Assembly (NCBI GenBank): GCA_029240245.1
Contig: JARBTJ010000004.1
Span: 62,001 to 126,000 of the forward strand
Reading direction: 5' to 3'
From: Herbinix sp.
GTDB lineage: Bacteria; Bacillota; Clostridia; Lachnospirales; Lachnospiraceae
DNA length: 64,000 nucleotides
The position numbers and the translations under genes are program-made. The notes under the pieces were generated by a model. It was not told the origin of the DNA and made no database searches. It saw only the letters and a program-made list of their open reading frames with translations. Positions 1-9,740 of this stretch are shown here, in pieces (the stretch's first letter is position 1; each line of letters opens with the position of its first letter).

Positions 1-88
1 GAACAAAATCAACCCAAGTAAGATTCTGTTCTTTCTTAATAAAATAAATTCAATTATTCTGTTAATAGATAACCCTTATCCGACATGA

Positions 89-760
89 TCATTTCGCAGC
101 CACAAATTCCTTCTTCTCACTGCCTTTCAGTGCCTGGAGGAAATCGTGATTCGTCCTAATCTCCTGTGTAAAGATAATTCCACCTCTGGATAAGTCCTCT
201 GTCTCGTGAAAATCCGAGCCCGAACTCATCAAAAGTCCGTTTTCCCTTGCAAATGCTAAGGCTTTGTCGTTATGGGAGTTATGTCTTGCATTTCCGTTAT
301 ATATTTCAACTCCATCCAACTCCTTCGGATCAGCAACCACCATGCCGGATCGGAACGGATGTGCCTGGAATAAGAGCATATCTTCCTCATCAATTAATTT
401 CTTAAAATCTTTCAGCCCCAAAGTATAACCTTCGGGATTAGCCAGTAAGAATTCCTCCGTCATACCAAACACCAGATAATCATTTGGATTTTCCGTAAAT
501 CTGATTTCAATTCCCAGTAAAACGGTAAGACCAAGGTTGATACCTTCCGCTAAGGCTTTCTTATACCCTTGAAGATACTGCTCTATTTTCTCTTCCCAGG
601 TCATGTCCGGAAGCTTTTGAAAAAATCCACTGTAATAATGATCCGTTATGACAATTCCGCTATAGCCTGCCTCTTTGTATAATCTGACTCCATCCTGTGC
701 CTTAATATTGCCGCATTGGCTGACCTCACTTGTATGTACATGAGTGTCCCATCGATACAT
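89..760 (-). CDS. PHP-domain metal-dependent phosphoesterase-like protein
   Basis: 223 aa, full length for a short stand-alone PHP protein. Metal-binding motifs are in order: THVH near the N-terminus (residues 6-9), TDHY (about 39-42), AHPFR (about 134) and SGSDFHE near 181. The family hydrolyses phosphoesters with a trinuclear metal centre; the substrate cannot be read here. The start has GAAAGGGTG upstream of the ATG. It stands alone, 62 bp downstream of the next leftward gene. Confidence 0.85.
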   Translation of the reverse strand: MYRWDTHVHTSEVSQCGNIKAQDGVRLYKEAGYSGIVITDHYYSGFFQKLPDMTWEEKIEQYLQGYKKALAEGINLGLTVLLGIEIRFTENPNDYLVFGMTEEFLLANPEGYTLGLKDFKKLIDEEDMLLFQAHPFRSGMVVADPKELDGVEIYNGNARHNSHNDKALAFARENGLLMSSGSDFHETEDLSRGGIIFTQEIRTNHDFLQALKGSEKKEFVAAK

Positions 761-822
761 AAAGCATCACACCCTTTCTAAGCTTAAATACAAAGCCTAT
801 TGTACCACGATATAAGGAAAAA

Positions 823-1929
823 TCAACTTATCTTTGGTACCAGACGCAGAATTCTGTCATCATTTGCTGCAGGCCCACCCCTGCCGTCTCTGTTACTCGT
901 AGCAAGATAAATCGATCCGTCCTCCGCCTGATAAACCTCCCGCAAACGTCCAAATTCATCCGTAAGCCAAGGTTCTACCTGAACCACGCCGGTCCCCTCA
1001 TCGTTAAATGTCATAACCAACAGTTGTTCACCATATAGATTGGTTACAAGTAGTTTTCCCTGCCACGGACCCTGATTTACAAATGTAATTCCGGCAGGAG
1101 CCCAAGTAACATCACCGCTTTCTACGATAGGTCCCATAAACCCGCTTTCCTCCGAAGCTTCCTCCCCTTCCACGACCGGCCAGCCGTAATTAGCCCCTGG
1201 CACTATCCGGTTTATCTCATCATGCGCCGTTTGCCCGTGTTCGGATTCATACAGAATATGATCCTCACTCCAAGCTAATCCTTGTCCGTTTCGATGTCCA
1301 TAGCTATAAATTGGTGAATTCGCAATGGGATTATCCTCAGGAATCGTCCCGTCCAGATTAATTCTGAGTATTTTACCGGCCAGACTGTTAATATCCTGTG
1401 CCAACCTTGCATTACCAGCATCTCCCGTAGTGATATATAATTTCCGGTCGGGTCCTATTTTAATCCTGCCTCCGTCATGAGATAGCCCCCCGGGAATCTC
1501 ATCGATTAGAACCCTGTCAATAGAGGCGCGGTCATTTAGTTCCACCAGTCGTACCACACGGTTGTAAACCTTTCCCCCTGAGGTATATGTGTGCATAACA
1601 TAGATATAATGATTTTCCGAAAAATCCGGATCTATTGCCATACCTAGCAGTCCTCCTTCGCCTCGGCTCACAAAAGGTGAAGTAAAGGTGATTAAGGGCT
1701 CCGGAAGAAGCACTCCGTTTTCAATGATTTTGATGTTTCCTGAGCGTTCTGTAAAATATAATTTTCCTTCCTGACTCATCTCCATTGCCCATGGCACTCT
1801 TAAATTTTCCGCAACTACTTCAATATTGTAAGGAAATTCCTCCGGTGTAAGTAGGAAAGCTCTTACCCGATCCTTTTGCGTAAGATTCTTTATCCGATTC
1901 GTCAAAGCATGGTTATCGGTTCCTTTCAT
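823..1929 (-). CDS. PQQ-dependent sugar dehydrogenase-like beta-propeller protein (GSDH family)
   Basis: About 368 aa. The sequence follows the glucose/sorbosone dehydrogenase beta-propeller: WAMEM, then GGLLGMAIDPDF, LSHDGGRI, GHRNGQGLAW and HGQTAHDEINRI with NYGWPV. No signal peptide is visible, so it may be cytoplasmic, unlike the usual periplasmic members. I chose the internal ATG at 1929 because GGAGG lies 8 nt before it; a GTG 24 nt upstream extends the frame without its own site. Whether PQQ is the cofactor in this organism is unknown. Confidence 0.8.
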   Translation of the reverse strand: MKGTDNHALTNRIKNLTQKDRVRAFLLTPEEFPYNIEVVAENLRVPWAMEMSQEGKLYFTERSGNIKIIENGVLLPEPLITFTSPFVSRGEGGLLGMAIDPDFSENHYIYVMHTYTSGGKVYNRVVRLVELNDRASIDRVLIDEIPGGLSHDGGRIKIGPDRKLYITTGDAGNARLAQDINSLAGKILRINLDGTIPEDNPIANSPIYSYGHRNGQGLAWSEDHILYESEHGQTAHDEINRIVPGANYGWPVVEGEEASEESGFMGPIVESGDVTWAPAGITFVNQGPWQGKLLVTNLYGEQLLVMTFNDEGTGVVQVEPWLTDEFGRLREVYQAEDGSIYLATSNRDGRGGPAANDDRILRLVPKIS

Positions 1930-2098
1930 ACCACTAACCTCCAAACAGATCACTAAACCATCATTATATATTATGTTTTAATTGCTTGATTGCTCCGATA
2001 TTGCGGAAATAGATGTTTTCACGCAATTTACTTAAACTGTGGCTTTCTCTTCATTTTACCCTTATATTCTTTGAGCAACTATCTTTTCCTCTTAACGT

Positions 2099-2521
2099 TT
2101 ACCCCTGTAACCTTTTTAAGCCTTTATTAATATCATTAGCTGTTTTACTGTCTATGATATAACTGATTATATTCGTTAGCAGATAGACAATAAATACGGA
2201 GGCCGCAAAAGAAACTGCTGCATCAACACTCTCCAGTAGTCCGCTGTTTAATCCAAAAACAATTAGCGTAAGCTCCAATACGAAAAAGTGAAGTATCCTA
2301 CGAAGCAGCATTTGTTTTAGTGACAATTCCCTCTTCGAATATAATATAAGGGAGGGTATGGTGGCTATGGCACCAAAAATTAGTGGTGAGAAAAAGGCCT
2401 CATACCCGAATCTCGCTTCCGGATCAATATTCATCCCGAGAATTCCTGTGGCCGCGGTAATCCCCGTTACTATAATAAAATAAATCATAAGATTCTTTTT
2501 CAAAAACTCCTTAACATTCAT
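2099..2521 (-). CDS. DUF3021-type four-helix membrane protein
   Basis: 140 aa with four hydrophobic segments (about residues 11-30, 45-62, 75-95, 103-122). Size, topology and position directly after a LytTR regulator match DUF3021 proteins, which travel with LytTR DNA-binding proteins and are thought to modulate them. AGGAGG precedes ATG 2521 by 7 nt. It is the last gene of a probable hydrolase-LytTR-DUF3021 operon. Confidence 0.75.
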   Translation of the reverse strand: MNVKEFLKKNLMIYFIIVTGITAATGILGMNIDPEARFGYEAFFSPLIFGAIATIPSLILYSKRELSLKQMLLRRILHFFVLELTLIVFGLNSGLLESVDAAVSFAASVFIVYLLTNIISYIIDSKTANDINKGLKRLQG

Positions 2522-2558
2522 TCTCAAGCCTCCTAGCCTGATTGTTCGCTTTCTCTAT

Positions 2559-2999
2559 TCAACTAAGTTGTAATAACTTCTTAAGTTCCGGTACATATTG
2601 CCTTGATATGATAATCTGCTCACCATTTAATAAATTGGCAGTAAACCGTCCGTTCAGAGCAGGCTTTACACATTCAATTTTTAAAAGGTTAACCAGTACG
2701 GATTTTGAACAGCGGAAGAACTGCCTCTTTTGATACAGCTCCTCCAGCTCGTAAAGCTTACTTTTCATTTCGTATACGTTACTCCTTAAGTAAGCATAAA
2801 CCTTATTATCAACACCTTCAAAATAATAGATATCCCGCAATGACACCTGGTAGATCTGTGAATTGTCATACCCGGTAAGAAGTTCATTTTTGGACTTCAC
2901 AAAATTAACGATTTCCAGAACCTCATCGTTGACTTTGCAGCAGCGAATCAATACCTGCTCCTCTTCTCTATTTTTGATATTTTCAACACGTACCCTCAT
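2559..2999 (-). CDS. LytTR-domain transcriptional regulator (stand-alone)
   Basis: 146 aa. The C-terminal two thirds are a LytTR DNA-binding domain: the YQVSLRDIYYFEGVDNKVYAY strand region, the LYELEELY helix, FFRCSKSVLVNL, then a terminal strand-helix ending RQYVPELKKLL. No receiver domain is present, as usual for LytTR regulators paired with DUF3021. It lies 24 bp after the hydrolase and 37 bp before DUF3021, consistent with co-transcription and autoregulation (inference). Confidence 0.88.
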   Translation of the reverse strand: MRVRVENIKNREEEQVLIRCCKVNDEVLEIVNFVKSKNELLTGYDNSQIYQVSLRDIYYFEGVDNKVYAYLRSNVYEMKSKLYELEELYQKRQFFRCSKSVLVNLLKIECVKPALNGRFTANLLNGEQIIISRQYVPELKKLLQLS

Positions 3000-3023
3000 T
3001 TTAACTCCAAATCATGTTATATA

Positions 3024-4331
3024 CTAATAATCTGCCCTAAGATTTAATTCCTTGGCATCCTTTAAATAATAATCAAAGTAATCAAGAATGACCTGGTTCA
3101 TAGTCTCAATACAATACCTGCTATCCACTTCACCGGTTCCTAAAAGTCCTGCAAGGAAGGGGGAAAACATGGGTAAATCCGTAAAGTTTAAATGTCCCGA
3201 GCCCTTTACAACCACATCCTTAGCATCGACTGCATTTAGAGCAGCTGCCGTGTTCGGATAGGTATTTCCTTCTTTTGCGGCTTCCCGATAATGTTCTTCA
3301 TTATAAATATTTAATAAGGGAATTGGATAGGGTTCACTGTTTAAAACAGCTTTTCCATCTTCAAAATCAATTTCTTCTCCCAGCATCGTTCCGTCCACTA
3401 CAATCGCTGCGTCTATATCCTCGCGATCTCTGCCCAGCTCTGCTGCCATAGCACCGCCGATAGAATGGCCAAACAAACCGATTTTATCGGAATTTATCGT
3501 CTGGTATACCTCATCGACATTGTTACGCTTAACCCGATCTAAAATCTCATCTAATACAAAATTTGCATCGGCTAAACGATAGTTTAACCACTCCTGTGTT
3601 AACTGGTAGGTTTTTAGCTCATCATATTCTCCGTTTTCCACCGCCATAGCATTATTGATAAATTCCATATCGGCTAATACCATACTGCCATCGGTCTGCT
3701 TTGTAAAAAAGGCATAATTCGTATGGTCGATACTGCATACTACATAACCTCTGCTTACCAAGTTTTCAAAGGTGGAAAGATTGCTTCCGCGAAAACCAAA
3801 GGAACCATGGGAAAATACCAAAAGTGGATATTTTTCATTGTTATCCGTATTATCCGGATACCAAAACTGAACTGTAACTTTTCTGTCAACACCTTGATCC
3901 GAATAGATTTCCTTGCGGCTTGTATCGGACCAGGTATAGCTTACGGTTTTGATAGCAAGATTTCCTGTAGCTTCAATTGGCTTAAACTGAGGAAAGATAA
4001 TGGCCGGAATCACTGCAAAAGTGAATAAAAACGTTCTTCTTACTGTTGCCATTATAACATATCTCTTTTTATAAATCTTCTCTTTTCTTTCCTTTTTTCT
4101 CATAAAATTCCATGTTCCCAAAGCTGCCTGAATGAACAGTATCAGTAACAGCATATTCCACTGGAAGCCCAAACGGATAACTCCGATTAATGAAAATAAA
4201 ATGAACAATACAAATAGTGCAATCCTTATCAGGTTCCTTTGTTTTTTCTGGAACGAATTTGTTACCAAACAATAAATCATAAATCCAACTTCCGTTGCTA
4301 ATAAAAGTATTAATACCAGTATTCCTATCAT
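3024..4331 (-). CDS. membrane-anchored alpha/beta hydrolase (PAF-acetylhydrolase-like)
   Basis: 435 aa. Four N-terminal hydrophobic helices (residues 1-23, 35-55, 60-75, 92-115) are followed by an alpha/beta-hydrolase domain. It shows the oxyanion-side FSHGSFG (about 173), the nucleophile elbow GHSIGG with Ser290, and a late GSGHLNF holding the likely catalytic His. Fold and motif spacing resemble platelet-activating-factor acetylhydrolase/dienelactone hydrolase relatives; the substrate is unknown. GGAGGATATTAATT precedes the ATG. It is first in an apparent operon with the LytTR and DUF3021 genes. Confidence 0.82.
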   Translation of the reverse strand: MIGILVLILLLATEVGFMIYCLVTNSFQKKQRNLIRIALFVLFILFSLIGVIRLGFQWNMLLLILFIQAALGTWNFMRKKERKEKIYKKRYVIMATVRRTFLFTFAVIPAIIFPQFKPIEATGNLAIKTVSYTWSDTSRKEIYSDQGVDRKVTVQFWYPDNTDNNEKYPLLVFSHGSFGFRGSNLSTFENLVSRGYVVCSIDHTNYAFFTKQTDGSMVLADMEFINNAMAVENGEYDELKTYQLTQEWLNYRLADANFVLDEILDRVKRNNVDEVYQTINSDKIGLFGHSIGGAMAAELGRDREDIDAAIVVDGTMLGEEIDFEDGKAVLNSEPYPIPLLNIYNEEHYREAAKEGNTYPNTAAALNAVDAKDVVVKGSGHLNFTDLPMFSPFLAGLLGTGEVDSRYCIETMNQVILDYFDYYLKDAKELNLRADY

Positions 4332-4634
4332 AATTAATATCCTCCATTCATTTATTTCGCGGTGATTTTTTTGAAAAGGTTTTTAACTCTTTCTTTTATT
4401 AGGTCCGCTCACTTGCATGATGGAAGTATAGAATAGAATTATATGCTTATCAATGGCTACAGGGGTAAGATGCATTTTACGAGGGTAAGTTACATGATAA
4501 GATAAAAATATAATGCAAGACCCTCTGTTAGCACTTAAATTAATCTAATTTAGAATGCTCCAAATATTTGCATTATTTTGCATAATTTACACATTTTACT
4601 AAATATATAATATAATTTCATAAAAAGAATACAT

Positions 4635-4663
4635 TTGACGTAAATTTAATTAAAATGTATAAT
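4635..4663 (+). promoter_or_regulatory. sigma-A type promoter of the PTS-EAL gene
   Basis: TTGACG (4635-4640) and TATAAT (4658-4663) are separated by 17 bp, about 80 bp upstream of the ATG at 4745. The flanking 4332-4744 stretch is very AT-rich and holds no other supported gene; it separates two divergent transcription units. Confidence 0.75.
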
Positions 4664-4744
4664 AATATAGAATTACTGGAAAATTAATGTAATATCGTTG
4701 TATCCAATCAACTACCAACAAAAGAGATAAAAAAGGGAACTCCT

Positions 4745-6859
4745 ATGGATAGAGTAAAAAGCTTACTATTCCGATTTAGCGACTTATTCGAAAACAATAA
4801 GTTATTGGTGGCGGTCCGTGAGGGCTTAACTGCACTGATACCTCTTATTGTGCTGGGCTCTTTGTCCTTAATGCTCAAAGGGTTTCCTGTCCCTGAATAT
4901 CAGAATTTTTTATCGAATTTTTGGGATGGAAATATTTTAGTATTACTCGAACTCATGAATAGTGTGACTTTTAAATTTTTATCCGTATCCCTAGTTATCT
5001 CTATTAGTTATAAATATGCCATACGAAACAGCACTATATCCTCGGATACTATCTTTTTCCCATTGATTGCAGTCGCCTCCTTTGCGGCTCTTTCCATAAA
5101 ACCGAATGCAGGCTTCGATTTGAATTCCTTTGGCAACTCACAAATGTTTTCAGCAATCATAACTGCTGTGCTGGTGAATGAAATCCTAATCATATGCCGA
5201 AGAATAATAGATCAGAGGGGCGGTCATATCATAGAAGGAATGGATGAGACCTTAAGCGTTGCGGTTAAAACAATCCTGCCTGCGGCTGGAATTGTAATTC
5301 TTTTCTTAACGATTAATCTAATGCTTCGCAGGATTATAGGAGTCGAAAGCATTCAGGGGCTATTTGAGTCAATGGTTGACATTGCTTTTAAGAAAATCGA
5401 TAACGGCTACTCTTCCCTCCTCGCTTTTATCGTTGCTGTGCAGTCCATGTGGTTCTTCGGTATCCATGGAAGTAATGTGCTTGAAACTATTGTTCAGGCC
5501 AACCTAAGAGATGAAGGTGTCCATATTTTCTGCAAAAGCTTTTATGACGTATTCGTGATTATGGGCGGTTGTGGAAGCGCACTTTGCCTGGTCATAGCCA
5601 TCTTAGTATTTTCAAAAAAGCAAAGTATACGAGGCATCGCTAAGCTCGCAAGTGCACCATGTGTATTTAATATCAGTGAAATCATTATTCTTGGGCTACC
5701 GGTATTGTATAATCCAATATTTTTAATCCCCTTCCTACTTGTACCTATTGTCAATGGTACCATCAGCTTTTTTGCTAACTATTTCGGTCTTGTGCCGATT
5801 GTATCAAGTCAAGTGGAGTGGACAACCCCTGTTTTCGTCAGTGGTTATTATGCAACAGATTCGATAAAAGGAAGCCTCCTGCAGCTTATCTGTATCGTTA
5901 CAGGTGTGATGATATATCTGCCCTTTATCAGACTTTATGAGGAAAGATTAGAAAAATCTTTCGTTCTAAAGGTGGAAAAACTGACCCATGAATTTAAGCA
6001 TAAAGAAAATTACTATGAAGCAACGAATTTATTAAGCCGAAATGATGAATGTGGTTTAACCGCTAAAACTTTAGCCGCTGAACTAAGAAGAGCAATTGCC
6101 AAACATGAGCTTTATTGGGTCTATCAGCCACATATCAATCGCGAGGGAGTCTGCGTGGGAGCGGAGGCACTGGTCCGATGGCAGCACCCTTTGGCTGGAT
6201 TTATATATCCCCCATTGATTATCGCCCTTGCAAAAGAAGGCCATTTATTGTCACAGTTAGAAAAACAATTACTGAATAATGCCTGTCAAGTGATCTCTGA
6301 CTTGGAAAAAACAAATGACAATCTCAGTATTTCCATTAATCTGACAGCAGAATCATTATTGAATACGGAAATGGAATCCATGATTTCCGAGGCCATCTGC
6401 TCCAATCAGATTAAGCCTGAGCACTTATGGTTTGAGATTACGGAACAGGATGCACTATCTAGTACCGATGAGGTTGTAGAAAAGTTAGTTCGATTAAATG
6501 AGAAAGGACATAAACTTTTGATCGATGATTTCGGAATGGGGCACACCTCCCTGCTCTATCTTCAGACCAACAAATTTGATGTCGTGAAGTTAGATGGTTC
6601 TCTGATCGGTTCCATTCTCGAGAACAGTCGGAATTATAATATCATTTCCTCCATTGTATATCTGGGACGCTCATTAAAATTTGATATTATCGCGGAATAT
6701 GTGGAAAATGAAGAGCAAAAGCAAAAGCTATACGAGCTTGGCTGCAATGGTTTCCAGGGTTATCTCTTCAGTAAACCATTAAAAACAGAGGATTTCTTAA
6801 AGTATATTAAAGAAGTTGAATTCGAACTACCGCTAAAAGAAGTGCCGAATATTAAATAA
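4745..6859 (+). CDS. PTS EIIC-like membrane domain fused to a c-di-GMP phosphodiesterase EAL domain
   Basis: 704 aa. Residues 1-405 are a polytopic EIIC-like sugar permease module with about ten hydrophobic segments and a WFFGIHGSN motif typical of the lactose/cellobiose EIIC group. Residues 440-690 are an EAL domain with EALVRW, FEITEQ, IDDFGMG, VKLDGSLI and QGYLFSKP, so the metal- and substrate-binding residues of an active phosphodiesterase look intact. No EIIA/EIIB is adjacent; it probably senses or transports a sugar and adjusts c-di-GMP (inference). Confidence 0.9.
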   Translation: MDRVKSLLFRFSDLFENNKLLVAVREGLTALIPLIVLGSLSLMLKGFPVPEYQNFLSNFWDGNILVLLELMNSVTFKFLSVSLVISISYKYAIRNSTISSDTIFFPLIAVASFAALSIKPNAGFDLNSFGNSQMFSAIITAVLVNEILIICRRIIDQRGGHIIEGMDETLSVAVKTILPAAGIVILFLTINLMLRRIIGVESIQGLFESMVDIAFKKIDNGYSSLLAFIVAVQSMWFFGIHGSNVLETIVQANLRDEGVHIFCKSFYDVFVIMGGCGSALCLVIAILVFSKKQSIRGIAKLASAPCVFNISEIIILGLPVLYNPIFLIPFLLVPIVNGTISFFANYFGLVPIVSSQVEWTTPVFVSGYYATDSIKGSLLQLICIVTGVMIYLPFIRLYEERLEKSFVLKVEKLTHEFKHKENYYEATNLLSRNDECGLTAKTLAAELRRAIAKHELYWVYQPHINREGVCVGAEALVRWQHPLAGFIYPPLIIALAKEGHLLSQLEKQLLNNACQVISDLEKTNDNLSISINLTAESLLNTEMESMISEAICSNQIKPEHLWFEITEQDALSSTDEVVEKLVRLNEKGHKLLIDDFGMGHTSLLYLQTNKFDVVKLDGSLIGSILENSRNYNIISSIVYLGRSLKFDIIAEYVENEEQKQKLYELGCNGFQGYLFSKPLKTEDFLKYIKEVEFELPLKEVPNIK

Positions 6860-7015
6860 ATAACACTTAAATCTTTGCCAATAGCGAAGCTCATATCCTA
6901 AATTAATAGCCTATATTCTACATATGCCAATTCGGAATAGAGGTCAGCCAATTGAATTACCATTTTTATCGGTGAATGTTATTTCATTACCACCATCCAT
7001 CGTTGATGAGAAATT

Positions 7016-7060
7016 AATAGGAACCCCTACCATTATTGACCATAGGCAGAGGTTCCTATT
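7016..7060. terminator. hairpin between convergent genes
   Basis: AATAGGAACC (7016-7025) pairs with GGTTCCTATT (7051-7060). It lies between the convergent PTS-EAL and flotillin genes and is likely a bidirectional terminator, though the T tracts are weak. The rest of 6860-7186 holds nothing I can support. Confidence 0.45.
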
Positions 7061-7186
7061 AAAAAGATTATCTTTTACAACATCATATAAAAGGTTCAAA
7101 ACTATCACTATACTATAACTTTGAATATAATTTTGTTATTGTATCACATAATTATTAGATCTATCATTTCATATTAAATTAATATC

Positions 7187-8773
7187 CTACTGGTTTATTT
7201 CATTTACTATACTTTCCCCAATACCAGTAACATTAACGTTCTTAGTCGTTCTTGCTTCTAAACTGTCAGCCATAACAATACTCTTCATATCAATTCCCAC
7301 TGAGCTTTGTACGGTTTCAAATACCTTCGCAAGAACGGTAGGTACGTTATCAGATACACTTTCCACTCCACCACCGTAAATCTTAATGTCGGAAATCTGG
7401 CTGAGCGGCTCAGCAATTGCTTTTGCTATTTCCGGAAGTTTTTCGATTAATTTATCTGCCATAGCAGCGCCGGTATACTTCTTATAGGCTTCTGCTTTTT
7501 TCTCCATTGCTTCTGCCTCTGCAAGACCCTTTGCTTTAATGGCTTCTGCTTCTGCCAAACCGACCATACTGATCGCCTTAGCTCTGGCCTCACCACTAAC
7601 AGCAGCCGCATTCGCTTCTGCTTCTGCTTTAACCTTGATTGCCTCAGCCTCAGCAATGGCCTCAGCTTTTTTGGATTCTGCCCTCGCTTCTGCCTCTGCA
7701 ATCTTTGTATATTTTTGAGCATCTGCTTCTGCCTTTTTTTGCTCTCGATCGGCATTTGCAGGCTCAACTATCTTCGTTTTTAACTCTTCACGGGTCTTTT
7801 CCGCACGGCGCTGCTCTAGTTCAATCTGCTTTAACTCTCTGGCGATTTCAACCTGCAGCTGTGCTTCCTGCAACTCTTTCTGCTTTTGCTGTTTCAAAAT
7901 ATCAGCTTCCATCTGAGCTGCGATAACATCCTTGTAGGTAATACTTTTTTGGATCTCATATGCTGCATCTGCTTTTGCCTTAGCCGACTCCTGCTCCGTC
8001 CGGTATTGCGCTTCCTGTACTCCCTTTGCTTTTAACGCAGCACTTACTTCGGTCTCTGCCTCTAAGCGGGCTCTTTCCCCTTCCTTCGTAGCAGCAGACT
8101 TCTGGATGGATTCTTCCTTTAAAGCCATAGCTTGTGCAATTTCTGCATCTTTTTTCTTTTCAGCTATTTGTTTAGCACCGAGGGCTCTTATGTAGCCATT
8201 GGTATCATTGACATCCTTAATCGAGAAATCCTTGAGCTCCAGACCCATCTCTCCGATTTTTGTACCAACAACCTCCTGAACCTTAGCGGAAAAGGCTTCA
8301 CGGTCATTATATATTTGTTCAACCGTCATGGAGGCTACAATTTCACGTAATTTACCTTCCAATATTAATGTAACCTGTTCAGATATCGCACCTTGAATCT
8401 GAGATTCATTCGTTCCGGTAAACTGCTCGATAGCTGCATAAATACTCTCATGTGTATTTCGTACCTTTATCACCGCAGTACCGGCTACATCAATCGGCAC
8501 TCCCTGTGAAGACATGGTTTGTGAGGTATTGACATTTAACTGGATGTTACCTAAGGAAATCGTATCCGTTCTTTCCAGCACCGGTATAACAAGTCCGCCG
8601 CCACCGGTAATTATTCTTTTCTTTAAGCCGGTTACTACCATTGCCCTATCCTGCGGTACCTTCTTCCACATGCGGAAAATCGATGTTAAAACCGTTAATC
8701 CTGCAATTACACCAATCACTGTAATGATGATTGGTCCGTAGTCAATTGAATCAAGTGATGCCATTAAAATCAT
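7187..8773 (-). CDS. flotillin / SPFH-domain membrane scaffold protein
   Basis: 528 aa. One N-terminal membrane helix (about residues 10-30) is followed by an SPFH/band-7 domain (GLKKRIITGGGGLVIPVLERTDTISL through about 200). A long charged coiled coil of Ala/Glu/Lys repeats (about 205-430) and a flotillin-type C-terminus complete it. Flotillins organise membrane microdomains. The neighbouring NfeD gene upstream is the classical partner. GGAGG precedes the ATG. Confidence 0.92.
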   Translation of the reverse strand: MILMASLDSIDYGPIIITVIGVIAGLTVLTSIFRMWKKVPQDRAMVVTGLKKRIITGGGGLVIPVLERTDTISLGNIQLNVNTSQTMSSQGVPIDVAGTAVIKVRNTHESIYAAIEQFTGTNESQIQGAISEQVTLILEGKLREIVASMTVEQIYNDREAFSAKVQEVVGTKIGEMGLELKDFSIKDVNDTNGYIRALGAKQIAEKKKDAEIAQAMALKEESIQKSAATKEGERARLEAETEVSAALKAKGVQEAQYRTEQESAKAKADAAYEIQKSITYKDVIAAQMEADILKQQKQKELQEAQLQVEIARELKQIELEQRRAEKTREELKTKIVEPANADREQKKAEADAQKYTKIAEAEARAESKKAEAIAEAEAIKVKAEAEANAAAVSGEARAKAISMVGLAEAEAIKAKGLAEAEAMEKKAEAYKKYTGAAMADKLIEKLPEIAKAIAEPLSQISDIKIYGGGVESVSDNVPTVLAKVFETVQSSVGIDMKSIVMADSLEARTTKNVNVTGIGESIVNEINQ

Positions 8774-8822
8774 TTCTACTCCTCCATTTTCTTATATTTT
8801 TATATAAATGCTTTCGCATTTT

Positions 8823-9488
8823 TTACTCATATTTATTCTTAGGTTCAACAATTACAACCCCATTAATAATTTCTTTCACCTTTACGATTTTACCTGCTTC
8901 AAGCTTACGGCTACCATCCAAGCATTTCGCAGGATAACTTACCAGGATGTTTTGTAAGGTGACAAAGCTTACCGTTCCCAATTGTCCAGGAAGTATGGTC
9001 TCTACCACCTTTCCGTCATATAACAGCAGCTCACTTTCATTGACCCCATAATTTCTCAGCTGAATCCTTTTTAATGTATTCACAATGGTCTGGACAACTA
9101 CGGAGGCCAGATATCCTCCGAGGATTGCTCCCACTAACGTTATTATCTTGCCCCTTCCTGAGGCTGTCATAATTCCGCCGATCGTGCCGAAGGCAATTGC
9201 CAGTGCTGATATTGCCATAAGAGAGGATGGCAATATGCCAATGGAGAACACGGAACCGGTATCAGCATTAAAATCCGTATCAACTCCGGTACCTGCATCA
9301 GCAGCAGATCCTATGTCGGCCTCCATATCGGTACCCACAGTGAATTCTGTTCCTGAGTGAACACCCGCATCCATATTGACACCGGTATCAATATCCGCAT
9401 CGGCTCCATCGCTTAAGAACCCGAATAAAACGCTGATTAGCGGAAGTACTGCTCCTCCTGCGAGGAAACACAAATACATAGTTAACAC
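8823..9488 (-). CDS. NfeD-like membrane protein, partner of flotillin
   Basis: 221 aa. N-terminal hydrophobic helix, a low-complexity Asp/Thr/Gly/Ala-rich acidic linker (residues 29-78), then two or three membrane helices (about 79-140) and a C-terminal NfeD OB-fold (about 150-220). It starts at a GTG with GGGGGG 9 nt upstream and ends 50 bp before the flotillin gene, so the two are probably co-transcribed. The acidic linker is unusual for the family. Confidence 0.8.
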   Translation of the reverse strand: MLTMYLCFLAGGAVLPLISVLFGFLSDGADADIDTGVNMDAGVHSGTEFTVGTDMEADIGSAADAGTGVDTDFNADTGSVFSIGILPSSLMAISALAIAFGTIGGIMTASGRGKIITLVGAILGGYLASVVVQTIVNTLKRIQLRNYGVNESELLLYDGKVVETILPGQLGTVSFVTLQNILVSYPAKCLDGSRKLEAGKIVKVKEIINGVVIVEPKNKYE

Positions 9489-9666
9489 GATTTCTAACCC
9501 CCCTGTTTCTAACTTTGTTTAAGCAATTGCATAAGTATTGTTACGCCAACGCCTATTTAACTTTGTTATAAGTATAACAGATTTTGGTTAAAAGTGGGTG
9601 ATTTAATCTGATTTTTATTTAAATACAACAATTCTTTAATTTTTCAATTTTCAGGATGCTAAACTC

Positions 9667-9706
9667 AAAAGCACCCCAGCGCTTTCCGTCATTAATCGGG
9701 TGTTTT
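9667..9706. terminator. probable bidirectional terminator downstream of amt
   Basis: AAAAGCACCC pairs with GGGTGTTTTT over 10 bp (one G-T). T-runs flank the stem on both strands. It sits about 210 bp downstream of the Amt-PII stop and upstream of nfeD. Confidence 0.55.
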
Positions 9707-9740
9707 TCATTATATAGGTAGGACTTCCTTGAACAATACA

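Noticed and set aside
7447-7926. Long overlapping frames in both strands inside the flotillin gene
   Set aside because: They are shadows of the Ala/Glu/Lys coiled-coil codons (GCN-GAR repeats) and have no start signals.
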